NCBI RefSeq assembly: GCF_000018545.1
Contig: NC_012587.1
Location: 2,480,001 to 2,544,000 of the forward strand
DNA: 64,000 nt
Direction: 5' to 3'
DNA from: Sinorhizobium fredii NGR234
GTDB lineage: Bacteria > Pseudomonadota > Alphaproteobacteria > Rhizobiales > Rhizobiaceae
In this document: positions 34,758 through 43,234 of the stretch, piece by piece
How the letters are laid out: every line of letters starts with the position of its first letter
Numbering within the stretch: position 1 is the first letter of the stretch
The notes under the pieces: generated by a model
Database searches by the model: none
Told to the model about the DNA's origin: nothing
What the model saw: only the letters and a program-made list of their open reading frames with translations
Translations under genes and position numbers: made by a program

Positions 34758-35741
34758 ATGACCCTCGACAGCAAGCCGAGCGTCGCAACCCAGGCAGGCG
34801 ACTCTTTCGATACGGGTCTCTTCCGGTCGGGATTGAAGATCAACCACCTGCGGCTCATCCTGGCGATCGACGACCATCGCCGCATCAGCGCCGCGGCCGA
34901 ATCGCTCGGCGTCTCCCAGCCGGCCGCCTCGCGCATGCTCGCCGAAATCGAGGCGATCGTGAAGGCCCCGATCTGCGCGCGGGTGGCCCGCGGTGTCGAA
35001 TTGACGCGGTACGGCGAAGCTCTCGCCCGACGGGCACGGACGATCTTTCTCGAACTGCGCGAGGCCGCGCGCGAACTCAGCGAGCTGAAGACGGGAAGTG
35101 GCGGCTCGGTGTCGCTCGGCTCCGTCACCGGCCCGGCCCTCAATCTCGCCGTGCCCGCCATCCGCCAGGTTTCGACGGCCTATCCCGGTATCGAGATCAA
35201 CGTGCAGATCGACAACAGCAACGTCTTGACGCGCGAGCTGCTCGCCGCCCGCCACGACTTCGTGGTCGGCCGCATCCCGGACGACCTCAATCCCCGGCTG
35301 TTCAATCTGGTCGAGATCGGCTTCGAGGAGGTCTGCCTGATCGTCCGCGAGGGTCACCCGCTGCTCGATCACGCTTCGGCGAGCGCCGACGACCTGCCGG
35401 GCTTTGACTGGGTGTTTCAGCCGCCGGGCACGCTGCTGCGCCGCGCCGTCGAAGACAGCTTCATCTCTGCCGGCGTCCGGCTGCCCTCGACCGTCATCAA
35501 CACGTCGTCGATCATCCTGACCCTGTCGATCGTCCGCAACACGAATGCCATCGCCCCGGTCGCCCTGGATGTCGCCCGGCTCGTCGCCGGCAATGGCACC
35601 CAGGCCGGCGAAATCCGCATCCTGCCGACTGAGTTCCCGGTCCGCATCAAGCCCTATGGGCTGATCACTGCCGAAGGCCGGGCACTCCCGCCGAGCGCAA
35701 AACTGCTCTACGACCTGATCCTCAAGCAAAGCCGGACGTGA
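34758..35741 (+). CDS. gbpR: LysR-family regulator GbpR
   Basis: The 327-residue protein is a LysR regulator with the helix-turn-helix at about 26-85 (LRLILAIDDHRRISAAAESLGVSQPAASRML, given only in part) after an N-terminal extension of about 25 residues. The C-terminal domain has a type-specific effector fold. By divergence from chvE and by sequence character it corresponds to GbpR, the galactose-binding-protein regulator that controls chvE in Agrobacterium and Azospirillum. It should respond to sugar and control the whole minus-strand operon. Confidence 0.88.
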   Translation: MTLDSKPSVATQAGDSFDTGLFRSGLKINHLRLILAIDDHRRISAAAESLGVSQPAASRMLAEIEAIVKAPICARVARGVELTRYGEALARRARTIFLELREAARELSELKTGSGGSVSLGSVTGPALNLAVPAIRQVSTAYPGIEINVQIDNSNVLTRELLAARHDFVVGRIPDDLNPRLFNLVEIGFEEVCLIVREGHPLLDHASASADDLPGFDWVFQPPGTLLRRAVEDSFISAGVRLPSTVINTSSIILTLSIVRNTNAIAPVALDVARLVAGNGTQAGEIRILPTEFPVRIKPYGLITAEGRALPPSAKLLYDLILKQSRT

Positions 35742-35840
35742 TCAGCCCCGCATAATCCTCGATGGGCAAGATCGGCCTCGGCTCGCGCGGACCTTCGGTT
35801 GCCGCACGAATCGTTGCGCGCCGCAGGTCAGGGGGACGCC

Positions 35841-36299
35841 GTGTTCGGCATGTCGGTGTTTCAATCGGTGCTCGAGCGCCTGAAGGCCGAGCAGATTATC
35901 GATGAAGACACGCAGCCCCGGGGGGCAGAGGCGGCGTGCGACGGCCTGCAACCGCCGATCGGCCGTTCGCAGCCTTTCGTGGTCGAGACGCCGGCACGGG
36001 CGACCGCTACCTTCGGCGCCGTCGACAGAGCCTATCGGGATTTCGCCGCCGCCGAAGCGACCCAGGAACCGCGCCTCATGCCCGACCACCTGCAACGCAC
36101 GAGCCTGGCCGATGTCGCTGACGAGCTCGACCTTGGTGAAGGGGAAACCGGGCTGACGCTCGCCGCCAAGCGCCGCCGTTTTGCGGCCGCCAACCACCCC
36201 GACCGTCAGCCGCCGGAGTTCCGCGCGAACGCCACCATCCGAATGAAACTTGCCAACATGCTGATCGACGAAGCGTCGCGAAGGCTCTCGAAGAGCTAG
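35841..36299 (+). CDS. J-domain-like protein
   Basis: The roughly 152-residue protein has a C-terminal segment resembling a DnaJ helix II-loop-helix III: AAKRRRFAAANHPDRQPPEF with the HPD signature, followed by a charged helix (ATIRMKLANMLIDEASRRL). The N-terminal two thirds is acidic and low in recognised motifs. The start is uncertain. GTG 35841 is chosen for a GGGGGA site four bases ahead; TTG 35799 or ATG 35850 are options. It may be a co-chaperone for DnaK or a small adaptor. It converges with, and overlaps by four bases, the DUF3329 gene. Confidence 0.6.
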   Translation: MFGMSVFQSVLERLKAEQIIDEDTQPRGAEAACDGLQPPIGRSQPFVVETPARATATFGAVDRAYRDFAAAEATQEPRLMPDHLQRTSLADVADELDLGEGETGLTLAAKRRRFAAANHPDRQPPEFRANATIRMKLANMLIDEASRRLSKS

Positions 36300-36529
36300 C
36301 CGCTTTTCGTCTCGTCGCCGGCGCCAGTTCCCTTTTCGTCGACGGGCTTCGGCTTGTAGAAGATCAGCAAAGCCGCACCGGCATAGGCCGTCACGACGAG
36401 AAAGATCGTCGCCCACATCGTCTGGCCGCCATAGAACTCGACAGCCGTCCACACCGCACATAGGGCAACGATAAGCAGTCGGATCCAGAGGGGCCGATAA
36501 AAAGGGTGATCCGGATCGATGAATTTCAT
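36296..36529 (-). CDS. DUF3329 small membrane protein
   Basis: The 77-residue protein opens MKFIDPDHPFYRPLW, the signature of a rhizobial DUF3329 group, and has two membrane helices (about 16-34 and 38-57). The tail is charged (KPKPVDEKGTGAGDETKSG). A second ATG sits directly before the chosen one. Function is unknown. Its gene ends inside the stop region of the J-domain-like gene on the other strand. Confidence 0.75.
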   Translation of the reverse strand: MKFIDPDHPFYRPLWIRLLIVALCAVWTAVEFYGGQTMWATIFLVVTAYAGAALLIFYKPKPVDEKGTGAGDETKSG

Positions 36530-36532
36530 CAT

Positions 36533-36959
36533 GACATTGCCTCTGCCGAAACTGCGTGCCTTCACCTCTCGTCTATCGCAAAATTCTCCGGATCGATACC
36601 GATGAATGGACATAATTGTCCGGCAATTCTCGGCACGGGAGGCGCGCCTGTAGCGGCGAGCAGCACCGCCGACACGGATCGTCGCCGGCTTGACGCCGGA
36701 ACAGTAAATGGAATAAACATTCTGAAAATATAAATGCTGGCCGTTTCGTTCCGATTTCACCGACAGCTGCCACGAGGCAGGATCCAGGGGTTCGGACATG
36801 ACGGCGTGAGAGCGAGGCATGGGACGCTGAAGGAACGCCCATTGCCCTCCCTTATTGATCGGTTTCGCGGACGCATCCGCCCGCAACGCCTCTGCGCGAT
36901 GAGCGTCAATATCATCGCGCACCCACCCGGTCTGGAACCGGAATTCGAGAGAGACGAAG
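36533..36959. other. 427-base intergenic region upstream of the inositol dehydrogenase gene
   Basis: No gene is supported here. An AT-rich patch at about 36705-36740 stands out and could be promoter DNA for the inositol dehydrogenase gene, though it is more than 200 bases from its start. An open frame on the minus strand continues from DUF3329 but lacks family character. Confidence 0.4.
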
Positions 36960-37952
36960 ATGACAGTGAGATTTGGTCTTCTGGGCGCCGGACGCATCGG
37001 CAAGGTTCACGCGAAAGCCGTCAGCGGCAATCCGGACGCCGTCCTTGTCGCGGTCGCCGACGCCTTTCCGGCAGCCGCCGATGCGATCGCCAAAGCCTAT
37101 GGCTGTGAGGTTCGCAGCATCGAGGCGATCGAGGCGGCCTCCGACATCGACGCCGTCGTCATCTGCACGCCGACCGACACGCATGCCGATCTGATCGAGC
37201 GTTTTGCCCGGGCCGGCAAGGCGATCTTCTGCGAAAAGCCGATTGATCTCGACGTCGATCGCGTCAAGGCATGCATGAAGGTCGTCTCCGAAACCGGGGC
37301 GAAGCTGATGGTCGGCTTCAACCGCCGCTTCGACCCGCATTTCATGGCGGTGCGCAAGGCGATCGCTGCCGGCACGATCGGTGACGTCGAAATGGTGACG
37401 ATCACCTCGCGCGACCCGGGCGCCCCGCCGGTCGACTATATCAAGCGGTCGGGCGGCATCTTCCGTGACATGACCATCCACGATTTCGACATGGCGCGCT
37501 TCCTGCTCGGCGAAGAGCCGGTTTCGGTGACGGCGACCGCGGCCGTGCTCGTCGACAAGGCGATCGGCGAGGCCGGCGACTATGACAGCGTCTCCGTTAT
37601 CCTGCAGACCGCATCCGGCAAGCAGGCGGTCATTTCCAACTCGCGTCGCACCACCTACGGCTACGATCAGCGCATCGAGGTGCACGGCTCGAAGGGCGCA
37701 GTTTCGGCCGAGAACCAGCGCCCCGTCTCGATCGAAATCGCCACCGGCGAGGGCTACACGCGCCCGCCGCTGCACGATTTCTTCATGACGCGCTACACGG
37801 AAGCCTACGCCAATGAGATCGAGAGCTTCATCGCTGCGATCGAGAAGGGCGCGGCAATCACCCCGTCCGGCAAGGATGGCCTGGCGGCGCTCGCCCTTGC
37901 CGACGCGGCCGTCCGCTCGGTCGCCGAAAAGCGCCAGATCAGCGTCGCCTGA
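36960..37952 (+). CDS. iolG: myo-Inositol 2-dehydrogenase
   Basis: The 330-residue GFO/IDH/MocA oxidoreductase has the NAD motif GLLGAGRIGKVH (6-17), the EKPIDLD motif with the conserved lysine of this family, and the active-site segment DMTIHDFDMARFL. Length and sequence match rhizobial inositol dehydrogenase (IdhA, IolG), which oxidises myo-inositol to scyllo-inosose, first step of inositol use and important in rhizosphere and nodule competition. GAGAG precedes the start. No other iol gene is adjacent. Confidence 0.9.
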   Translation: MTVRFGLLGAGRIGKVHAKAVSGNPDAVLVAVADAFPAAADAIAKAYGCEVRSIEAIEAASDIDAVVICTPTDTHADLIERFARAGKAIFCEKPIDLDVDRVKACMKVVSETGAKLMVGFNRRFDPHFMAVRKAIAAGTIGDVEMVTITSRDPGAPPVDYIKRSGGIFRDMTIHDFDMARFLLGEEPVSVTATAAVLVDKAIGEAGDYDSVSVILQTASGKQAVISNSRRTTYGYDQRIEVHGSKGAVSAENQRPVSIEIATGEGYTRPPLHDFFMTRYTEAYANEIESFIAAIEKGAAITPSGKDGLAALALADAAVRSVAEKRQISVA

Positions 37953-37975
37953 GGTTGCAGCGATCTTGAATCACC

Positions 37976-37998
37976 AAGGCCGGGGCTTCCCCGGCCTT
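37976..37998. terminator. Bidirectional terminator between iolG and the EAL gene
   Basis: A perfect 10-bp stem AAGGCCGGGG/CCCCGGCCTT with a three-base loop is followed by T's on the plus strand and preceded by A's for the minus strand. It lies between convergent stops at 37952 and 38017. Confidence 0.75.
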
Positions 37999-38016
37999 TG
38001 TCGTTTCCAAGACGGA

Positions 38017-40371
38017 CTACGCCTCGGCGTGTTGGAGTGCCGGGGCGTCCGACAACGAGTTCGCTCCGGCACTCGGCGCAACGCCCGGCCGGCCGGTGAG
38101 GAAGCCCTGAATCTGCCGGCACCCCTCCTCGACGATGATCTGTTTCTGCCGCTCGGTTTCGACGCCCTCGGTCACGACCGGCAGGTCGAGACTGTGGCCG
38201 AGCGCGATGATCGCCCGGATGATGGCATGGGCGGCGGGATCCTTGTCGAGCGCCGCCGTGAAGCTGCAGTCGATCTTCAGCTTGTCGAACGGGAACGTCT
38301 GCAGGTTGGCAAGCGACGAATGTCCGGTGCCGAAATCGTCCATGACGATCCTCACGCCGAGCAGCCGCAGCCGGACGAGCGCCGCCAGAACGTCTTGCCT
38401 GTTGTGCATCAGCGCCGCTTCGGTGAGTTCCAGTTCCAGCCGTCGAGGCTCGAGGCCGGTGCGGCGCAGGATGCCGGCAATCTGGTCGAAAAGGCTGGGC
38501 ACGAGAAACTGGACCGGCGATATGTTGACGGAAACCGGGAGCGGCTCCGTCCAGCGGACCGCTTCGGCGCAGGCCTCTTCCAGCACCCATTCGCCGATCT
38601 GGATGATCGAACCGCTTTCCTCGGCGATCGGAATGAAGATGTTCGGCCCGACGAGCCCACGCTCCGGATGTCTCCAGCGCAGCAGTGCCTCATATCCGAC
38701 CACCCGATCGTCACCTACATCGACGAGCGGCTGATATTCGAGGAACAGCTGGCGCCGCAGGATCGCATGCCTGAGGTCGCTCTCCATCTGCCGGCGCGAG
38801 CGCACCGCGTCGTCCATTTCGGCGTCGAAAAAGCAGGCGATGCCCTTACCGGATTGCTTGGCCCGATAGAGCGCCGTATCGGCATTGCTGCAAAGCCGCT
38901 CGGCCGTCGTTCCGTCGCCGGGGTAGACGGCCACGCCCATGCTGACGCCGACAGCCATCGGATCGCGGTGGGTATCCATCTCCTCGGCAAAGAGCCGGAG
39001 GATGCGGTCCGACAATTGCCGCGCCGCCTCCGGCTGGGCGGCGCCGGTCTGCAGGATGGCGAATTCGTCGCCGCCCAACCGCGCGATCGTGTCGGCCTCG
39101 CCCGCGGCGGCACGGAGAATATCGGCAACCTTGCGCAGGATCCGGTCTCCTTCGCCATGACCGAAGATGTCGTTGACGGCCTTGAAGCGGTCGAGGTCGA
39201 GGCAGAAGATTGCCAGTTGTTCGTTCCGCGCGGCGGCGACCGTCAGCGCCTGGCTCATCCGCCTCTCGAAGGAACTGCGGTTGGAAAGGTCCGTCAGTGC
39301 ATCGTGGTGGGCGAGATGCTCGATGGTCCTCTCGGCCTCCTTGCGGGCGCTGAGGTCGCGCACGAAGATCACGTCGGATTGCCGGCCGCGATACTCGATC
39401 GTCCGGCAAACGTGTTCGACCGGCACGAGCCGCCCGTCGGCACAGATCAGCTCGACCTCGGCGGAACCGCTCTCGATCTGGCGTTCGCGTCCCTGCGGTG
39501 ACACGAAGAGTTCTTCCGGCCTCCTGCCGATGAGATCGGCGGCCTTGGCGCCGCAGAGGCCAACGAAACGTTCGTTCGCATCGATGATCCGGCCGTTGCA
39601 GACGATCACCATTCCCTCGAGCGAGGCATTGGCGAGCCCCCGGAGGTCGGTCAGGTGCCGATCGATGAAGAGCGCACCCAGGGCCGTGAGGATCAGCGTC
39701 GTCGAAGCGACGACCACGCCGCCGGCCAGCCAGACGGGATCGAAGGCATTCGTCGCCGCGACACTCGGATCCGGTACCAGCGTGATTCCGCTCATCGAGG
39801 TGAAATGCAGGACGCATATCGAAAGAACAAGCAGCAGCGTCGGGACGATCAGCTTGCGCGCGCCCCTGAGGACCTGAAAGGAATGGAGGGCGAAGGCGGC
39901 GACCAGCGGGCCGACAAGGACCGCGGCGAAGTCCATCTGCGGATCGAAATCGATTCGCCCCTGCGCCTCGACGGCGCGCATACCCGTTACATGCATGGCG
40001 GCGATGCCAAGGCCGAGGAAGATTCCGGCACCGGGGAAGGCGTAGCGAGAGGTGCCGGCAAGCGCCGTGGAAAAGGCGAGACCGGATGCAACCACCGCAA
40101 CCAGCGCGGAAAACACTGTGCCCCAGACATCATAGGCGATCGGCACCCCGCCGTCATAGGCGAGCATCGCGATGAAATGCGTCGACCAGACGCCGACGCC
40201 GCAGGCAAAGGCGCAGGCCGCGGTCCAGACGTGCCGCTGCCAGCCTTGGCTGCGCTCGGCGCGCTGCAAGAGGAGCATCGTCGCCGCACTGCCTGCCAGA
40301 CAGACAATCGCCGCCACGGCAACCAGGCGCCAGTCGTGGCGATCGCTTATGCACGAAATTACTGAGAACAT
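38017..40371 (-). CDS. MHYT-PAS-GGDEF-EAL signalling protein
   Basis: The 784-residue membrane protein has an N-terminal MHYT sensor with about seven helices and three motif copies (THFIAM, MHVTGM, LHFTSM), a PAS-like domain (about 240-360), a GGDEF domain with intact RLGGDEFAIL, and an EAL domain. The EAL motifs YEALLRW, ELTE, MDDFGTGHSSL, KLKID and VTEGVE appear complete. It could therefore both make and break cyclic di-GMP. MHYT domains are thought to sense oxygen, CO or NO through metal. The start at 40371 has GGGAGA ahead. It is convergent with iolG. Confidence 0.9.
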   Translation of the reverse strand: MFSVISCISDRHDWRLVAVAAIVCLAGSAATMLLLQRAERSQGWQRHVWTAACAFACGVGVWSTHFIAMLAYDGGVPIAYDVWGTVFSALVAVVASGLAFSTALAGTSRYAFPGAGIFLGLGIAAMHVTGMRAVEAQGRIDFDPQMDFAAVLVGPLVAAFALHSFQVLRGARKLIVPTLLLVLSICVLHFTSMSGITLVPDPSVAATNAFDPVWLAGGVVVASTTLILTALGALFIDRHLTDLRGLANASLEGMVIVCNGRIIDANERFVGLCGAKAADLIGRRPEELFVSPQGRERQIESGSAEVELICADGRLVPVEHVCRTIEYRGRQSDVIFVRDLSARKEAERTIEHLAHHDALTDLSNRSSFERRMSQALTVAAARNEQLAIFCLDLDRFKAVNDIFGHGEGDRILRKVADILRAAAGEADTIARLGGDEFAILQTGAAQPEAARQLSDRILRLFAEEMDTHRDPMAVGVSMGVAVYPGDGTTAERLCSNADTALYRAKQSGKGIACFFDAEMDDAVRSRRQMESDLRHAILRRQLFLEYQPLVDVGDDRVVGYEALLRWRHPERGLVGPNIFIPIAEESGSIIQIGEWVLEEACAEAVRWTEPLPVSVNISPVQFLVPSLFDQIAGILRRTGLEPRRLELELTEAALMHNRQDVLAALVRLRLLGVRIVMDDFGTGHSSLANLQTFPFDKLKIDCSFTAALDKDPAAHAIIRAIIALGHSLDLPVVTEGVETERQKQIIVEEGCRQIQGFLTGRPGVAPSAGANSLSDAPALQHAEA

Positions 40372-40487
40372 GGCTGTCTCCCGCCTCGGGAAGCAGCTTG
40401 GCAAGCAGTCGCTAAATAACTGTAAATTGAGTTGGTACGAAAATTCGCCTCTGGAATGTTTGATGCGTGGCTCTGCGGGGTGCTCGC

Positions 40488-41699
40488 TCAAGCATGCCCG
40501 GCCGCAGTGATGTCGCCGTCGACGGCACTGAGAGCCCGGTCGAGATGGCCGTCGAAGACAAGCCCCTGCTCGTCGCCGACGACGGTGATCTCCGGCAGGC
40601 CTTCGACCCGCACCTGCAAGGATTGCGCAAGCCCCTCCTCCACCCCCTTGTGGAGCAGATCGAAATAGCGCGTCCCCTGGCCCGTGACGAAGATCGGCAT
40701 CGGCTCATAAAGGCTGAGCAGGCGCGAAATGCCGTTGCCGAGCGCGATGCCGGCCTGGCGGAAGGCGTAGCCGGGCATGCGCTGGCCCTGCCGCGCGCCG
40801 GCGGCGATCTTGTCCATTTCGGCAAGCGGCACGAACTTCGCCGGGATCGTGTCGGACGGCACCTCGAAGGCGGCGCGCAGGATGCCGTAGAAACCGGCCG
40901 CGGCCTCGATGCAGCCATAGGAGCCGCAGCGACAGAGCCCCGCCGACGGGGCGTGCAGCATGTGGCCGAAATTCGGCGCCGAAACGTCAAGCTCGCCCGT
41001 CCGCCCCGTTCGGGCAAGACCGAGGCCGATGCTGTGGCCGAGCGAAATGGCCGCCAGCCCCTTGAAGGCGTCGCCCTTCCTTTCCGCCTTGGCGGCCAGC
41101 GCCTGGGCGACGAGCAATGTCTCGTTGCTGAGCATGATCCGGGCCCGCCAGTCCTCATCGAGCAGTTTCGCGAAATCGAGCTCTTCGCTGCCGAAGACCG
41201 GCGACCAGAGGAGCCTCGCACCGTCGCCGGCCACCAGCCCCTTGCTGCTGATCGAGACGGCCAGCACCCGTTGCTTGTCGATACGGGAGCGCTGCAGCAG
41301 GCGCTCGAGCGCCGCGACGAAGACCTGGCCGAAAGCCGCGGTGCCGCCGGTGTCGTGGCTGCGGGCCTCCTCGAAGCGGTCGAGCAGGACGCCGCCATAA
41401 TCGGCCAGCGAATATTGAACGAGGTCCGAGGAGATGCGAACGACGATGACATAGCCGCAGTCCCGCCGCGGCGCGAAGAGGACGCGCGGCCGTCCCCTGC
41501 CGCCTTGAACATGCTGCTCCGTCTTGGCGATCGTCCCCGACCGCTCCAGTTCCGCCGTGATGACGGAAATGGTCGCCGAGGCGAGGCCGGTCTGCTCGGC
41601 GATTTCCGTGTGCGAGAGCGCGCCCTTTCGCCGAAGCGCCGAAAGCACCAGCGCACTGTTTTGCTGACGCACGACTTCGGTGCTGGTCTTGGTCAGCAT
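40488..41699 (-). CDS. ROK-family transcriptional regulator, probable xylose-operon repressor
   Basis: The 403-residue protein has an N-terminal winged helix-turn-helix (about 14-62, LSALRRKGALSHTEIAEQTG visible) and a ROK sugar-kinase-like domain with the zinc motif CRCGSYGCIE and a glycine-rich GNGISRLLSLY segment. Such proteins repress sugar operons until a sugar binds. It is divergent from xylF across 241 bases that carry a perfect 21-bp palindrome, so it most likely controls xylFHG. The start at 41699 is chosen; GTG codons upstream have poor spacing. Confidence 0.88.
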   Translation of the reverse strand: MLTKTSTEVVRQQNSALVLSALRRKGALSHTEIAEQTGLASATISVITAELERSGTIAKTEQHVQGGRGRPRVLFAPRRDCGYVIVVRISSDLVQYSLADYGGVLLDRFEEARSHDTGGTAAFGQVFVAALERLLQRSRIDKQRVLAVSISSKGLVAGDGARLLWSPVFGSEELDFAKLLDEDWRARIMLSNETLLVAQALAAKAERKGDAFKGLAAISLGHSIGLGLARTGRTGELDVSAPNFGHMLHAPSAGLCRCGSYGCIEAAAGFYGILRAAFEVPSDTIPAKFVPLAEMDKIAAGARQGQRMPGYAFRQAGIALGNGISRLLSLYEPMPIFVTGQGTRYFDLLHKGVEEGLAQSLQVRVEGLPEITVVGDEQGLVFDGHLDRALSAVDGDITAAGHA

Positions 41700-41786
41700 C
41701 GCACGTTCCCGGCCTTGGCGGATTGTTCGCTCACGTACTCTCTCAAAGCATTTGCCGCATGGCGAAACAAGACGGGACAGGCCTTG

Positions 41787-41836
41787 TTGACAGCCTTCTA
41801 AAACTCTGACATTTATTTTCTCGACTGTCGAGAAAA
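41787..41836 (+). promoter_or_regulatory. xylF promoter and ROK operator palindrome
   Basis: A consensus -35 box TTGACA lies at 41787-41792. About 17 bases later a weak -10 (CATTTA) abuts a perfect 21-bp palindrome at 41816-41836, TTTTCTCGAC-T-GTCGAGAAAA. Placement over the expected transcription start suits repression by the divergent ROK protein. A long leader of about 100 bases follows to xylF. Confidence 0.6.
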
Positions 41837-41940
41837 AAGCCCTGCAGGTGCGGCGGCGATGTTTGCGGCAGCAATTCACGGGCTCGTTGGGGATGCGTGC
41901 GGGAGGTTCGTACGCGCGGTGAGCCACTTGGGAGGATAAA

Positions 41941-42981
41941 ATGAAATCCGTTTTGAAGCTGATGGCAGGGGCTGCCATCATCGCGTCCATGCATTCCGCA
42001 GCGGTCGCCAAGGACCTCGTCATCGGCGTTTCCTGGTCGAACTTCCAGGAAGAGCGCTGGAAGACCGACGAGGCGGCCATCAAGGCAGCGCTCGAGGCCT
42101 CCGGCGACAAATATATTTCCGCTGACGCGCAGTCCTCTGCCGCCAAGCAGCTCACCGACATCGAATCGCTGATCGCCCAGGGCGCCAATGCGCTGATCGT
42201 GCTTGCGCAGGACTCCGACGCGATTGCCCCGGCGATCGAAAAGGCCACCGCCGAGGGCATCCCGGTCGTCGGCTACGACCGCCTGATCGAGAACCCGGCC
42301 GCCTTCTACATCACCTTCGACAACAAGGAAGTGGGCCGCCTGCAGGCCCGTGAAGTGTTCAAGGCGAAGCCGGAAGGCAATTTCGTCTTCATCAAGGGCT
42401 CCTCCTCCGACCCGAACGCCGACTTCCTGTTCGCCGGCCAGATGGAAGTGCTGAAGGAAGCGGTCGACGCCGGCAAGGTCAAGAATGTCGGTGAGGCCTA
42501 TACGGACGGCTGGAAGCCGGAAAACGCCCAGAAGAACATGGAGCAGTTCCTGACCGCCAACGACAACAAGGTCGATGCGGTCGTCGCCTCGAACGACGGT
42601 ACCGCCGGCGGCGCGATCGCGGCGCTTTCGGCCCAGGGCCTTGCCGGCTCGGTTCCGGTCTCCGGCCAGGATGGCGACCATGCGGCGTTGAACCGCGTGG
42701 CGCTCGGCACGCAGACCGTCTCCGTCTGGAAGGACGCCCGCGACCTCGGCAAGAATGCGGCCGAAATCGCCGCGCTGCTCGCCGGCGGCAAGACCATGGA
42801 TCAGATCGAAGGCGTCGAGACCTTCAACGGCGGCCCGAAGGGCGTCGCCATGAAGTCGGTCTTCCTGACGCCGGTGGCGATCACCAGGGACAATCTGAAT
42901 GTCGTCATCGACGCCGGCTGGATCTCCAAGGACGCCGCCTGCCAGGGCGTGGCTGCCGGCTCCGTCGCCGCCTGCAAGTGA
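41941..42981 (+). CDS. xylF: D-xylose-binding periplasmic protein
   Basis: The 346-residue protein has a signal peptide (about 1-23, ending SAAVA before KDLVIG) and matches XylF, with [48 protein letters not shown] (first part) and [19 protein letters not shown]. It binds xylose in the periplasm and delivers it to XylH/XylG. GGAGGATAAA directly precedes the ATG. A strong hairpin follows the gene. Confidence 0.93.
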   Translation: MKSVLKLMAGAAIIASMHSAAVAKDLVIGVSWSNFQEERWKTDEAAIKAALEASGDKYISADAQSSAAKQLTDIESLIAQGANALIVLAQDSDAIAPAIEKATAEGIPVVGYDRLIENPAAFYITFDNKEVGRLQAREVFKAKPEGNFVFIKGSSSDPNADFLFAGQMEVLKEAVDAGKVKNVGEAYTDGWKPENAQKNMEQFLTANDNKVDAVVASNDGTAGGAIAALSAQGLAGSVPVSGQDGDHAALNRVALGTQTVSVWKDARDLGKNAAEIAALLAGGKTMDQIEGVETFNGGPKGVAMKSVFLTPVAITRDNLNVVIDAGWISKDAACQGVAAGSVAACK

Positions 42982-43006
42982 CGGACGGGCTTTTGCATTG
43001 ACCTCG

Positions 43007-43035
43007 AACGCCGCAACGTCACCCGTTGCGGCGTT
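43007..43035 (+). terminator. Hairpin after xylF, likely attenuator
   Basis: A perfect 12-bp stem AACGCCGCAACG/CGTTGCGGCGTT with a five-base loop begins 25 bases after the xylF stop and is followed by TTG. It mirrors the hairpin after chvE and probably raises the ratio of binding protein to membrane components. Confidence 0.6.
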
Positions 43036-43107
43036 TGCATGAGGTCGGAACGGTTCCGCGCGCGGGTGGTATGATTGCGGCGACGCCTCGTGAGCGACCG
43101 GTAACAC

Positions 43108-43211
43108 CTACAGCGCCGTGCGTCTTTTCAGACGCACAAAAGGTCGCTGTAGCACTTTGAATTGCGGCATGTTTTTGTCCTTGATCGCGTACGATTCAAG
43201 GAAACATGCAG
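43108..43211. repeat. Sinorhizobium-type intergenic repeat, copy 2
   Basis: This is the same roughly 102-base element as at 22053-22154, in opposite orientation, running from CTACAGCGCCGTGCG to AAACATGCAG. It has nested inverted arms (GTGCGTCT/AGACGCAC around TTTTC, and GCATGTTT/AAACATGC). It lies between the xylF hairpin and the xylH start and ends 23 bases before xylH. Confidence 0.8.
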
Positions 43212-43234
43212 AAAATCAGTGGGGGACGGCGGCT

